DNA of 64,000 nucleotides from Hydrogenophaga sp. (GCA_011391595.1 JAABQG010000012.1:1-64000); one strand, 5' to 3'. Shown: positions 31,778 to 40,532, counted from the first letter of the stretch. Numbers and translations: made by a program. Notes: generated by a model not told the origin, from the letters alone.

Positions 31778-32524
31778 GTGAGTCCCAAAGAATCGGCGAC
31801 TGTCGCCACCGTAGAGCCGTCAGGGGGCCCGGGCGCCGGCGCCTCATTGGCCCCCATCACCATTCCTAAATACCTGCAGGACACCTACTGGTGGGCTTAC
31901 CTGCACCCCAATGCCGTTCGCATTTTCGAGCGCCAGTGGCTGGTCAACCTGATTTTGTGGGGCAATTTCTCGCGCCTGCGCGACGCCGCCTTGCAGGAAA
32001 TGGGCGAGGTCATCGAGGGCAAGGTGCTGCAGGTGGCTTGTGTCTATGGCGATTTCACTGAACATCTGGTGAAGCGGCTGAGCCCGACCGCCAGCCTGGA
32101 CGTGATCGACGTGGCGCCGATCCAGATCAAGAACCTGCACGACAAGCTCAAGAACGCGCGACAGGTGAGCGTGTTGCGCCAGGATTCCACCGAGATGCAT
32201 TTCGAGGATGCCGGCCACGATACGGTGGTGGTCTTCTTCCTGCTGCACGAGCAGCCCGCTGACGTGCGGCGCAAGACGATTGCCGAGGCGCTGCGCGTGA
32301 CCCGGCCCGGCGGGAAGATCGTCTTTGTCGACTACCACAAGCCGGTGTCGTCGAGTCCATTTCGGTATGTGATGGTGCCCATCCTCAGCACCCTGGAGCC
32401 GTTCGCCCTGGACCTGTGGCGCGGTGAAATCGTGGACTGGTTGCCGGCGGACATCAAGCCCGCCAAAGTCGAAAAAGAGACCTTCTTCGGTGGCCTCTAC
32501 CAGAAGGTCGTGATGACCCGCTGA
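31778..32524 (+). CDS. rquA: Rhodoquinone biosynthesis protein RquA
   Basis: A 248-residue methyltransferase-fold protein with the RquA pattern. The N-terminal segment IPKYLQDTYWWAYLHPNAV is followed by FERQWLVNLILWGNF, then a motif I that reads LQVACVYGDFTEHLV instead of the usual glycine-rich SAM loop. DVIDVAPIQIKNL, VVVFFLLHEQPADVRRKTI and ALRVTRPGGKIVFVDYHKP follow. RquA converts ubiquinone to rhodoquinone by replacing a methoxy group with an amino group. It starts at GTG 31778, 79 nt after the frd remnant, with no strong ribosome site, and ends at an intrinsic terminator. Recognition is from remembered family sequence, not a search. Confidence 0.85.
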   Translation: MSPKESATVATVEPSGGPGAGASLAPITIPKYLQDTYWWAYLHPNAVRIFERQWLVNLILWGNFSRLRDAALQEMGEVIEGKVLQVACVYGDFTEHLVKRLSPTASLDVIDVAPIQIKNLHDKLKNARQVSVLRQDSTEMHFEDAGHDTVVVFFLLHEQPADVRRKTIAEALRVTRPGGKIVFVDYHKPVSSSPFRYVMVPILSTLEPFALDLWRGEIVDWLPADIKPAKVEKETFFGGLYQKVVMTR

Positions 32525-32555
32525 AGGGTCACACCGCCGTGTCCCAGCGCCTGTC

Positions 32556-32596
32556 GGGGCGCCCGGATGTCCGTCCGGGCGCCCCGCAACGTTTTT
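32556..32596 (+). terminator. Intrinsic terminator after rquA
   Basis: A perfect 12-bp stem, GGGGCGCCCGGA (32556-32567) with TCCGGGCGCCCC (32574-32585), has a 6-nt loop, then GCAACG and a T run. It separates rquA from the convergent truC. Confidence 0.85.
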
Positions 32597-32607
32597 GACG
32601 GCAGGCT

Positions 32608-33372
32608 TCAGGTGGTGTTCTCGAACGGGCGCCAGCGTGCCCATTCTTCGCCGGGCATTCCTTCGATGACGAGCGGCTGGCCCGTTACGGGGTGGGCAAG
32701 CTCCAGGCGCAAGGCGTGCAGCCACAGGCGCTGCACCCCCAGCAGGCCCGCCACCGACCGGTTCAGCGGGCCTTTTCCATGTGTTGCGTCGCCAATGATC
32801 GGATGGGCGATGTGCTTCAGGTGCCGACGCAGCTGGTGGCGCCTGCCGGTCAGGGGTGACAGCTCCAGAAGGGCGCAGCGGGTTTGTGCGAAGTTGCCTT
32901 GTGCCAGTGGCAGTTCATGGCGCGCCAGAGCGCGGAAGCGGGTGAGGGTGCCCCGGACCTCGACGGCCACCGGCCGGTCGTCCAGCCCCCCCTCCATAGA
33001 GCCTGGCCGCTCCGTGGCGCCTCGGCGGGACCGGCGTTGGTCGTCGGGCAGGCGAGACAGGGGATGGTCGATCAGCCCCTCTCGGGCCAGCCAGCCGCGC
33101 ACCATGGCCAGATAGGTCTTGCGGATCGTCCCGCCAGCCTCGAACTGCTGGCCCAGCGCCCGCGCGGTTTCAGCGTCGAGGGCGAACAGCAGCACGCCGC
33201 TGGTACCCTTGTCCAGCCGGTGCGCCGGCCAGACCGGGCGCCCAAGCTGGTCGCGCAACATCTGCAGCGCAAAACGGGTTTCACCCGCATCCAGCCCGGT
33301 GCGATGCACGAGCAGGCCCGGCGGTTTGGCCACCGCTGCAAGATAATCGTCCCGATAAAGGATCTCCAGCAT
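32608..33372 (-). CDS. truC: tRNA pseudouridine synthase (TruC-like)
   Basis: A 254-residue RluA-family synthase. The start MLEILYRDDYLAAVAKPPG matches E. coli TruC. The catalytic Asp is in AHRLDKGTSGVLLFAL, and LSPLTGRRHQLRRHLKHIAH and HPIIGDATHG are conserved. TruC makes pseudouridine 65 in tRNA. Its ATG (33372-33370) shares two bases with the yaaA ATG on the other strand (CATG at 33370-33373), so the two genes diverge from overlapping start codons. Confidence 0.85.
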   Translation of the reverse strand: MLEILYRDDYLAAVAKPPGLLVHRTGLDAGETRFALQMLRDQLGRPVWPAHRLDKGTSGVLLFALDAETARALGQQFEAGGTIRKTYLAMVRGWLAREGLIDHPLSRLPDDQRRSRRGATERPGSMEGGLDDRPVAVEVRGTLTRFRALARHELPLAQGNFAQTRCALLELSPLTGRRHQLRRHLKHIAHPIIGDATHGKGPLNRSVAGLLGVQRLWLHALRLELAHPVTGQPLVIEGMPGEEWARWRPFENTT

Positions 33373-34144
33373 GTTGTTTCTATTGTCGCCTGCCAAGTCG
33401 CTGGACTACGCCCCGCCGCCCGCCGACCTGACGCATACGCAGCCGTTGTTCGTGAAGCAGTCCGCCGAACTGATCGACGTGCTGCGCGAGAAGACGCCCC
33501 GGCAGATTGCCAGCCTGATGCACCTGAGCGATGCGCTGGCCACCCTCAACGTGGCGCGCTACGAGGCCTGGCGGCCGCGATTCACGGCACGTAATGCCAA
33601 GCAGGCGGCGCTGGCCTTCAACGGCGACGTGTACGTCGGGCTGGACGCGGGGACGCTCAAGCCCGCGGACCTGGCCTGGGCGCAGGCGCATCTCTGCATC
33701 CTGAGCGGCCTGTACGGCGTGCTGCGCCCGCTCGACCGGATGCAGCCCTACCGGCTGGAGATGGGCACGAAACTCGCCACCGTGCACGGCGAGAACCTGT
33801 ACCAGTTCTGGGGATCGCGCATTGCCGAGTACCTGAACCAGCGGCTGGCCGGCGAGCGGACGCCGGTCGTGGTCAACCTGGCCTCGCAGGAATACTTCAA
33901 GGCCGTGGACCGCAAGGTGCTCAAGGGGCGCGTGATCGAATGCGTGTTCGAAGAAGGCAAAGGTGGGCAGTACAAGGTGGTGTCGTTCTTTGCCAAGCGC
34001 GCCCGCGGCCTGATGGCGCGCTATGCAGCCCTGCACCGCATCGCTACGCCGAAGAAGCTCGAAGCCTTCGACCTCGAAGGCTATGCCTTTGCCGCGTCCG
34101 TTTCCCAGCCCGACCGGCTGGTGTTTCGCCGCGCAGTCGCCTGA
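33371..34144 (+). CDS. yaaA: YaaA family protein (UPF0246, peroxide stress)
   Basis: A 257-residue protein starting MLFLLSPAKSLDYAPPPADL. It carries ALAFNGDVYVGLDAGTL, LSGLYGVLRPLDRMQPYRLEM, NLYQFWG, NLASQEYFKAV and SFFAKRARGLMARY, all typical of YaaA. In E. coli YaaA limits free iron and protects DNA from peroxide. AGGA lies 8 nt before the ATG, inside the 5-prime end of the divergent truC. Confidence 0.92.
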   Translation: MLFLLSPAKSLDYAPPPADLTHTQPLFVKQSAELIDVLREKTPRQIASLMHLSDALATLNVARYEAWRPRFTARNAKQAALAFNGDVYVGLDAGTLKPADLAWAQAHLCILSGLYGVLRPLDRMQPYRLEMGTKLATVHGENLYQFWGSRIAEYLNQRLAGERTPVVVNLASQEYFKAVDRKVLKGRVIECVFEEGKGGQYKVVSFFAKRARGLMARYAALHRIATPKKLEAFDLEGYAFAASVSQPDRLVFRRAVA

Positions 34145-34172
34145 CGGACTGCCGGATCCGGGAAATATGATC

Positions 34173-34222
34173 AAAATGGGCCTCAACCCAGCGTCAAAAG
34201 GTCATAAACAGCTATGAAAATC
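34173..34222 (+). repeat. Dispersed ~50-bp repeat, copy B
   Basis: CCAGCGTC (34188-34195), 15 nt, GCTAT (34211-34215). The ATG of the following hydrolase (34214) is formed by the last bases of the repeat core, GCTATGAAAAT. Confidence 0.7.
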
Positions 34223-35113
34223 AAAGCGAACGGCATCACCATTGAAGTCGAAGACACCGGCGCGGACGGCTCGCAGAACGACCGCCCCGCGGTGCTGCTC
34301 ATCATGGGCCTGGGCATGCAGCTGATTGCCTGGCCGCCGGCGCTGGTGCAGGCGCTGGTGGATGCGGGCTTTCGCGTGATCCGCCACGACAACCGCGACA
34401 TCGGTCTGTCGCAGCACTTCGACCACCTCGGCGTGCCCAATCTGGTGTGGGCCAGCCTGCAGCACCGGCTCGGCCTGAGCCCGAAGGCGCCGTTCACCCT
34501 GAGCGACATGGCCGCCGACGCCGTGGGCGTGCTTGATGCGCTGAAGATCGAGCGCGCGCACATCGTCGGCGTGAGCATGGGCGGCATGATCGCCCAGCGC
34601 GTCGCGATTGCCGCGCCCAAGCGGGTGCTGAGCCTGACCAGCATCATGAGCTCCAGCGGCGCGCGCGGCCTGCCCAGGGCGAAGCCCCGGGTGCTCAAGG
34701 CGCTGCTCAGCCGGCCCGCCAGCCATGCTCACGACGACATCGTCGACCATTACATCAACCTCTACACCGTGATCGGCAGCCCTGATTTCGTGGTGCACGA
34801 GGCCGAACTGCGCACGCGCATCCTGGCCGGCATCACGCGCAGTTTCCGACCGGTGGGCACCATGCGCCAGATGCTGGCCATCGTGGCCGACAGCACCCGC
34901 GCCGCCGAGCTGGTCCGCATCCAGTGCCCCACGCTGGTGGTGCACGGCGCGGCCGACCCGCTGGTGCCGCTGGCCTGCGGCAAGGACACGGCGCGGCGCA
35001 TCCCCGGCGCGCGCCTGGAAGTCATCAAGGGCATGGGCCACGACCTGCCCCCCGGCGTGGTCAGCGAAGTCCTGCGGGTGATGCTTCCTTTTCTCAAGGA
35101 AGTACAGGCATGA
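34214..35113 (+). CDS. Alpha/beta hydrolase
   Basis: A 299-residue alpha/beta-fold hydrolase with oxyanion-region [14 protein letters not shown], nucleophile elbow GVSMGGM (Ser about 120), a downstream Asp in [10 protein letters not shown], and His in [10 protein letters not shown], giving a full Ser-Asp-His triad. Similar proteins are annotated as esterases or carboxylesterase-like; the substrate is unknown. Its start codon lies within dispersed repeat copy B, and a weak AAAGG is the only ribosome site. The stop overlaps a 21-codon ORF that leads to queF. Confidence 0.8.
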   Translation: MKIKANGITIEVEDTGADGSQNDRPAVLLIMGLGMQLIAWPPALVQALVDAGFRVIRHDNRDIGLSQHFDHLGVPNLVWASLQHRLGLSPKAPFTLSDMAADAVGVLDALKIERAHIVGVSMGGMIAQRVAIAAPKRVLSLTSIMSSSGARGLPRAKPRVLKALLSRPASHAHDDIVDHYINLYTVIGSPDFVVHEAELRTRILAGITRSFRPVGTMRQMLAIVADSTRAAELVRIQCPTLVVHGAADPLVPLACGKDTARRIPGARLEVIKGMGHDLPPGVVSEVLRVMLPFLKEVQA

Positions 35114-35175
35114 GCCGCGTGGCCGATCCCAAGGCGAATACCACCGCAGCCCGGCAGGGCGAGGAACTCCAGTGA
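35110..35175 (+). CDS. Possible 21-codon linking ORF
   Basis: ATG at 35110 overlaps the hydrolase stop (ATGA). The frame [20 protein letters not shown] ends at TGA 35173-35175, overlapping the queF GTG (35172). It has no recognisable domain. It may be a leader that couples translation from the hydrolase to queF, or simply chance. Treat as hypothetical. Confidence 0.3.
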   Translation: MSRVADPKANTTAARQGEELQ

Positions 35176-36056
35176 GCGACTCAAGCCTGCCCGCGGGCCC
35201 GCCCACCACAGCCCAGGCCGCCGGGCACTCGCAACTCGGCAAGGCCTCGGCCTATGTCGACCAGTACGACGCGAGCCTGCTGTTCCCGATCCCGCGCGCG
35301 ACCAGCCGCGCCGAGATCGGCGTCACCGGCTCGCCGCGCTTTTTCGGGGCCGACCTGTGGACGGCCTACGAGCTGGGCTGGCTGAACCTGCGCGGCAAGC
35401 CGCAGGTCGCACTGGCGCACATCCTGGTGCCTTGCGAAAGCACGCACATCATCGAGAGCAAATCGTTCAAGCTCTACCTGAACAGCTTTAACAACACCCG
35501 CTTCACTGACGCCGATGAAGTGAAGGCGCGCATCCGCGCCGACATCAGTGCCGCCCTCTGGCAGGGCGGGCCGGTGATGTCCAGCGTCGGAGTGAAGCTG
35601 CTGGGGCCGGAGCTGTTCGGCTCCGAGCTCATTCACGAGCTCGACGGCCTGAATCTTGACCGGCTCGACATCGAATGCACCCGCTATACGCCCGCGCCGG
35701 AACTGCTGCGCGCGGCCTTCGACGAGCAGCCGGTCAGCGAGGTGCTGGTCAGCAACTTGCTCAAGAGCAACTGCCTGGTGACCGGCCAGCCCGACTGGGG
35801 CAGCGTGCAGATCAGTTACAGCGGACCGCAGATCGACCAGGAAGGCCTGCTGCAATACATCGTGAGCTTTCGCAACCACAATGAGTTTCATGAGCAGTGC
35901 GTCGAACGCATGTTCATGGATATCTGGATGCGCTGCAAACCGGCCCGCCTCACGGTGTATGCGCGCTACACCCGGCGCGGCGGGCTCGACATCAGCCCGT
36001 TTCGGACCAGCCATCCGCAACCGGTGCCGGCCAGCGTGCGAACGGCAAGGCAATAG
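35172..36056 (+). CDS. queF: NADPH-dependent 7-cyano-7-deazaguanine reductase
   Basis: A 294-residue long-form QueF (two tandem T-fold lobes). It carries [17 protein letters not shown] and [15 protein letters not shown], where the Cys is the thioimide-forming nucleophile and the Asp the proton donor. [10 protein letters not shown] and [17 protein letters not shown] follow. It reduces preQ0 to preQ1 for queuosine in tRNA. The start is GTG at 35172. No other queuosine genes are in the window. Confidence 0.95.
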   Translation: MSDSSLPAGPPTTAQAAGHSQLGKASAYVDQYDASLLFPIPRATSRAEIGVTGSPRFFGADLWTAYELGWLNLRGKPQVALAHILVPCESTHIIESKSFKLYLNSFNNTRFTDADEVKARIRADISAALWQGGPVMSSVGVKLLGPELFGSELIHELDGLNLDRLDIECTRYTPAPELLRAAFDEQPVSEVLVSNLLKSNCLVTGQPDWGSVQISYSGPQIDQEGLLQYIVSFRNHNEFHEQCVERMFMDIWMRCKPARLTVYARYTRRGGLDISPFRTSHPQPVPASVRTARQ

Positions 36057-36082
36057 TTGTTTTTGCGACCTTCGTGAATCCT

Positions 36083-36120
36083 GAAAACGTAGCGTTACAG
36101 GACTATCCGACGCTGGGTTC
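36083..36120 (-). repeat. Dispersed repeat, diverged copy
   Basis: Read on the minus strand: CCAGCGTC (36116-36109), 15 nt, GCTAC (36093-36089). One mismatch in the second half-site, same spacing as copies A-D. It lies immediately after the stop of the enoyl-CoA hydratase family gene. Confidence 0.55.
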
Positions 36121-36974
36121 TAGTCAATATCGTTGAAAGAAACCAGTGGCGCGAGCCCTTTGAAGCTGCCGACGCGCTTTTGCTTCATCGCCGTGACGGC
36201 CTCGCGCACCGTCGCGTTGCTCCAGATCGCGCCTTGCAACCAGCCCATCTGGCGCAGGCTGTCTTCCACCGAATGCTCCGCCGCATAGTTCACGGCCTGC
36301 TTGGTGCCCCAGATGGCAATCGGGGGCTTGGCGGCAATTTCGCGGGCACATTGCATCGCACCGGCCAGAAGGGCTTCGGGCGTGTCGAACACTTCATTGA
36401 CCAGGCCATACCCCAGCGCCTTTTGCGCGCTCAGGCGTCGGCCGGTGTAGGCCAGCTCTTTCACCACGGCCAGCGGAATCAGCTTGGGCAGGCGCTGCAG
36501 CGTGCCCACGTCGGCGACCATGCCGATGTTGATCTCCTGGATGCAAAAGAAGGCGTCGGTCGTGGCGAAGCGGATGCACGCCGCAGTGACCATGTCCACC
36601 GCGCCGCCGATGCAGCCGCCCTGGATGGCCGCGATCACCGGGATGCGCAGGGTTTCCAGCTTGGTGAAGGTTCCCTGCATCTCGGTCAGCAGGTCGAAGA
36701 TGGCCGCGCGACCTTCGGCACTCGCGTCATCCATGGTGATGGCGCCGCCAAACATGTCCAGCGCCATGCCGGCGGAGAAATGCTTGCCGGTGCTGGAGAT
36801 CACCAGCGCACGCGCATGGGCGTTCCGGTGCAGTTGCGTCAGCACGCCGTCGAGCTCGCGCCAGAAGGCCGGGTTCATGGTGTTCATCGCCTCCGGGCGA
36901 TTCAGCACCAGTTGGGCCACGTGGTCGGAGATGGTGAGCGAAAAGCAGGTGAGGGGGGCGTTGGAGGTGTTCAT
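36120..36974 (-). CDS. Enoyl-CoA hydratase/isomerase family protein (dienoyl-CoA isomerase-like)
   Basis: A 284-residue crotonase-fold protein. It has STGKHFSAGMALDMF (oxyanion loop), IQGGCIGGAVDMVTAACIRFA, and INIGMVADVGTLQRLPKLIP, the last being typical of delta-3,5-delta-2,4-dienoyl-CoA isomerases (ECH1) with the catalytic Asp in ADVG. It would help degrade odd-position unsaturated fatty acids. The start MNTSNAPLTCFSLTISDHV at 36974 is preferred; the frame is open upstream without conservation. It stands alone, minus strand. Confidence 0.8.
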   Translation of the reverse strand: MNTSNAPLTCFSLTISDHVAQLVLNRPEAMNTMNPAFWRELDGVLTQLHRNAHARALVISSTGKHFSAGMALDMFGGAITMDDASAEGRAAIFDLLTEMQGTFTKLETLRIPVIAAIQGGCIGGAVDMVTAACIRFATTDAFFCIQEINIGMVADVGTLQRLPKLIPLAVVKELAYTGRRLSAQKALGYGLVNEVFDTPEALLAGAMQCAREIAAKPPIAIWGTKQAVNYAAEHSVEDSLRQMGWLQGAIWSNATVREAVTAMKQKRVGSFKGLAPLVSFNDID

Positions 36975-37011
36975 TGCTGAATCGTAGCCCAATCTGAAGC
37001 GCCGGTCAGCT

Positions 37012-38283
37012 TCAAAACAACTGGGGCGTGTCGGAAACGAAATTGATAGCAGAATCTGTCCTTTCGACGCTGGATGAAAGCACTTTTTTTTCAAAAAAGG
37101 GGATCTCTCCGGTCTTGACGAGCGAGCCGACGCGCACACCAAGCAGGCGCAGGCGCCGGGTCAGGTCCACTCGCTTGAGGCACTGGCCGGCGGTCTGGCG
37201 GATCGTGTGCGCGTCAGCCGTGTAGATGTCCAGCGTCCGGTCGCGCGTGACGCTCTTGAAGGTCTCATAGCGCAGCTTGATGCCGATGGTCTTCCCGACG
37301 TAGCCTTTGCGCTGCAGGTCGGCCGCCACCTGCTCGCACAGGCGGGTGAACACGGCGCCCAGCGCGGCCTTGTCATGCACCGCGTGCAGGTCGCGCTCGA
37401 AGGTGGTCTCCCGGCTGATGCTGACCGGTTCACTCTCGGTCACCAGGCGGCGCTCGTCGCGGCCCCAGGCGGCGTCGAAAAGCCAGGCGCCGTAGCTCTT
37501 TCCAAAATGGTCCACCAGCCAGCTCCGGTCTCTGGCCGCCAGATCGCCGATCGTGCGGATGCCATGGGCCAGCAGCTTTTCGTCGGCCTTGGGGCCCACA
37601 CCATTGATCTTGCGGCACGCCAGCGGCCAGATCAGCGGCTGCAGGTCCTGCGGCTGCACCACGGAAATGCCCCGGGGCTTGTTGAACTCGCTGGCCATCT
37701 TGGCGATCAGTTTGTTGGGCGCCACGCCGATCGAGCAGGTCAGCCCGGTTGCGTCGAAGATGTTCTTCTGGATCAGGCGTGCCAGCACGCGCCCTCCTTC
37801 ACGCTGGCCGCCGGGCACGTCGGTGAAGTCGATGTACACCTCGTCCACGCCCCGGTCTTCCATGACCGGTGCAATATCCAGAATCAACTGCTTGAAAAGC
37901 CGTGAATACTTTCGGTATTCGTCGAAATCGACGGGCAGCAGGATCGCCTGCGGACACAGTCTGGCGGCCTTCATCATCCCCATGGCCGAGCCCACGCCGA
38001 ACTGCCGGGCTGCATAGGTGGCGGTTGTGATGACACCGCGCCCGGTGTAGTCCTTCAGAACGGGGAAAGCCTGCACCGGGATCTCGTTGAGCGGCAGTTC
38101 GGAATGTTGCTCGCGCAATGCCTCGTCCAGGCGGCGTCGCCCCCCGCCAATCACCACTGGCAGTGCCTTGAGCTGGGGATAACGCAGCAATTCCACCGAC
38201 GCGTAGAACGCATCCATGTCCAGATGCGCGATGCGACGGGGCAGGGCGGGCGAAGCAGGATCGGTCGGGGCGGGTGCAGTCAC
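37012..38283 (-). CDS. dinB: DNA polymerase IV
   Basis: A 423-residue Y-family polymerase. Its catalytic motifs are HLDMDAFYASVELL and RGVDEVYIDFTDV, with SIGVAPNKLIAKMASEFNKP and the HhH region INGVGPKADEKLLAHGI following. It performs translesion synthesis. A GTG at 38283 (MTAPAPTDP) is taken as start; an upstream GTG at 38313 is possible. The last ~20 residues before the end are encoded by dispersed repeat copy C. The terminal sequence DTPQLF fits a C-terminal sliding-clamp-binding tail. It is longer than E. coli DinB (351), mainly at the C-terminus and in a charged insertion near residue 40. Confidence 0.92.
   Translation of the reverse strand: MTAPAPTDPASPALPRRIAHLDMDAFYASVELLRYPQLKALPVVIGGGRRRLDEALREQHSELPLNEIPVQAFPVLKDYTGRGVITTATYAARQFGVGSAMGMMKAARLCPQAILLPVDFDEYRKYSRLFKQLILDIAPVMEDRGVDEVYIDFTDVPGGQREGGRVLARLIQKNIFDATGLTCSIGVAPNKLIAKMASEFNKPRGISVVQPQDLQPLIWPLACRKINGVGPKADEKLLAHGIRTIGDLAARDRSWLVDHFGKSYGAWLFDAAWGRDERRLVTESEPVSISRETTFERDLHAVHDKAALGAVFTRLCEQVAADLQRKGYVGKTIGIKLRYETFKSVTRDRTLDIYTADAHTIRQTAGQCLKRVDLTRRLRLLGVRVGSLVKTGEIPFFEKKVLSSSVERTDSAINFVSDTPQLF
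37040..37088 (-). repeat. Dispersed ~50-bp repeat, copy C, inside dinB
   Basis: Read on the minus strand: CCAGCGTC (37073-37066), 15 nt, GCTAT (37050-37046), then CAATTTC. It lies within the dinB frame and encodes VLSSSVERTDSAINF. Confidence 0.75.
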
Positions 38284-38381
38284 CTGGCAAGCATAGCGTG
38301 GCAAAGGGATCACAGGCGACTGAAAAACGATCCGGGAAGGAAGCCGATGCCTACAATAAACACAAACTTCCGAGATTCAAT

Positions 38382-39668
38382 ATGCTGTCGCTGAAGCGTT
38401 CTCTCTTTAGTCCGAAGCCCGCCCCGCTGGTCGTTGCGGCATGCCTTGCCATGGTGGCCATGGGTGCTGCCAGTTCGGCACTGGCCGCCGATGAAGGCAG
38501 TGCGTTGGAAAATATGCTGGTGCGCGACAGCAAGGTCGATCTGCAACTGCGCACCTACTTTTTCGACAAGCTCAACCCCGCACCCAAGAACAACAACCAG
38601 GCCTGGGCGATCGGTGGCTGGTTGGGCTACGAATCGGGATGGTTGGGCGGCATATTCAGCTTCGGTCTGACCGCCTACACTTCGCAGCCCCTGTGGGCGC
38701 CGGCCGACGCACCTGGCAGCAATCTGCTCACTGCGACGCAAGACGGCTACTCGGTTCTTGGCCAGTCTTATTTGGCCTTCAAGGTTTTGGATCAGACGCT
38801 GACAGGCGGACGCTTCCTGGTCAACCAGCCCGAGGTGAACCTGCAGGACAACCGCATGACGCCCAACACCTTTGAAGGTGGCGCGCTTACCGGAAAACTT
38901 GCGGGCGTGGACTACTTCGCCGGCTACCTGAGTGCCGAGAAGACGCGCAATGCCACCACCTTCGTCAGCATGGCCGAGGTTGCAGGGGCACCCTCTGACG
39001 TCGACTCCGGGATGTGGCTGCTGGGTTTGAAGGGCGAGCCGGCAAAGGATCTGGTGCTGCGCTTTTCGACGTATCAAGTGCCTGACGTTCTCAATTCCAC
39101 GTACGCCGATGCGGCCTGGACTTTGGCATTGTCCGGGGGGAGCAAGCTGCGTCTGGGCGCACAGACGATCTATCAGAGCAGCAACGGCATCGATTCGATT
39201 GGCACGTTCTCGGTCGGCTATGGCGGCGTGAAGGCCGATCTGACCTCGGGTGGCTTTGCCGGGACACTCGGTTACAACCAGACCGGCCGCAACTCCAGTC
39301 TTCGCACGCCCTACTCATCATGGGCGGGCTACACCTCAATGCTCATCAAGGATTTCTACGATGCTGGCCAGAAGGCCGTATTGGTCGGCGCAAGCTACGA
39401 CTTCAAGGGGCTCGACCTGCCGGGCCTGACGCTGGGCGGGCAGATTGCCACGGGATGGGATGCGATCAATCCGTCAAGCGGGGCGGCACTGGCGAATTCG
39501 ACCGAATACGACCTTGACCTGAACTACCGCTTCAACGATAAGAGCTGGCCCAAGTGGGTACAGCCGCTATGGATTCGCCTGCGGGCGGGTGTTCTGGTGC
39601 CGGCATCGGGTGGCGCCAAGACCGAGAATTACCGGATCATCCTGAATTATCCGTTCGAGCTCAAATAA
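38382..39668 (+). CDS. OprD-family outer-membrane porin
   Basis: A 428-residue protein with a long signal peptide ending SSALA (about residue 37), then DEGSALENMLVRDSKVDLQLRTYFF as in OprD porins. The rest alternates aromatic and small residues as in beta-strands and ends with an aromatic strand, YRIILNYPFELK. OprD-family porins take up basic amino acids, aromatic acids or other small organic solutes; the substrate is unknown. The ATG at 38382 has no strong ribosome site. Confidence 0.85.
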   Translation: MLSLKRSLFSPKPAPLVVAACLAMVAMGAASSALAADEGSALENMLVRDSKVDLQLRTYFFDKLNPAPKNNNQAWAIGGWLGYESGWLGGIFSFGLTAYTSQPLWAPADAPGSNLLTATQDGYSVLGQSYLAFKVLDQTLTGGRFLVNQPEVNLQDNRMTPNTFEGGALTGKLAGVDYFAGYLSAEKTRNATTFVSMAEVAGAPSDVDSGMWLLGLKGEPAKDLVLRFSTYQVPDVLNSTYADAAWTLALSGGSKLRLGAQTIYQSSNGIDSIGTFSVGYGGVKADLTSGGFAGTLGYNQTGRNSSLRTPYSSWAGYTSMLIKDFYDAGQKAVLVGASYDFKGLDLPGLTLGGQIATGWDAINPSSGAALANSTEYDLDLNYRFNDKSWPKWVQPLWIRLRAGVLVPASGGAKTENYRIILNYPFELK

Positions 39669-39689
39669 AGCCCGACGCACAGCCAGACC

Positions 39690-39724
39690 CTGAGCTGGTC
39701 AGGCCGGTGCCGGACTCTTTTTTT
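39690..39724 (+). terminator. Possible terminator after the porin gene
   Basis: CCTGA-GCTGG-TCAGG and CCGG-TG-CCGG hairpins are followed by CTCTTTTTTT, just before the end of the convergent mscS-type gene. Stems are short, so this is tentative. Confidence 0.45.
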
Positions 39725-40532
39725 ACTCGACCTGCTTGAAGCGGTGCAAGGCCGATGGCGATGGCCACCCGGCTTCTTTGCAGACCCGCACGATGGCCTC
39801 GTTGGTGTCGAAGTAAACCTGCCAGTAGTGGTCGGTGTGGGTATAGGGGCGCACGGCAATCTGCGGGCCTTCCAGCTTGATGTCGAGCAGGTTGACTTCC
39901 GGCGGCATGGTCTTGGAGACGTTGGGAATCAGCGCGACAGCAGCCTTGAGGCGCGCGATGGCGTCGAGGGGATCCACGCTGCCCGCCAGCTGCGCCACGC
40001 GCTCGACGCGCCGCTCCGGCAGCACGGAGAAGTTCTGGATGGTGTCGCCGAAGATCTTGCCGTTGCCAACGATGGTGAACACGTTGTCAGGGGTCACCAC
40101 GGTGGTGCCGAACAGGCCGAGCTCGCGGATGGTGCCGACCACGCCGCCAATGCTGACGAAATCACCCACCTTGAAGGGCCGCAGGATCAGCATGAAGGCG
40201 CCGGCAGCGAAGTTGCCGAGCAATCCGCTCCAGGCTGCCCCGATCGCCACGCCGGCACCGGCCAGCATTGCCGCGAACGAGGTGGTCTGGATGCCGAAGT
40301 AACCCAGGATGCCCAGGACCAGCGCAATGTTCAGCGCGATGGCAATGATCGAGCCGAGGTATTTGGTCAGCGTCGGATCGACGTGGTTGCGGTTCATCGC
40401 CGCCTGCATCATCGCGATGACGCGCCCGATCAGCCAGCGACCGACGATCCAGAACGCAATGGCGGCCAGCACCTTGATCGCCAGTTCGGAAACCGTGGTG
40501 CTGAGGAAGGTTTGAAGTGATTGCATGTCCAC
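39723..40532 (-). CDS. MscS-family mechanosensitive channel
   Basis: A 269-residue channel with three N-terminal helices. The pore helix reads AGVAIGAAWSGLLGNFAAG, followed by LILRPFKVGDFVSIGG, typical of small-conductance MscS. A cytoplasmic beta and alpha/beta domain follows. It releases solutes on hypo-osmotic shock. The start is GTG 40532 with AAGGAG 7 nt upstream; the ATG at 40526 is an alternative. Confidence 0.92.
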   Translation of the reverse strand: MDMQSLQTFLSTTVSELAIKVLAAIAFWIVGRWLIGRVIAMMQAAMNRNHVDPTLTKYLGSIIAIALNIALVLGILGYFGIQTTSFAAMLAGAGVAIGAAWSGLLGNFAAGAFMLILRPFKVGDFVSIGGVVGTIRELGLFGTTVVTPDNVFTIVGNGKIFGDTIQNFSVLPERRVERVAQLAGSVDPLDAIARLKAAVALIPNVSKTMPPEVNLLDIKLEGPQIAVRPYTHTDHYWQVYFDTNEAIVRVCKEAGWPSPSALHRFKQVE

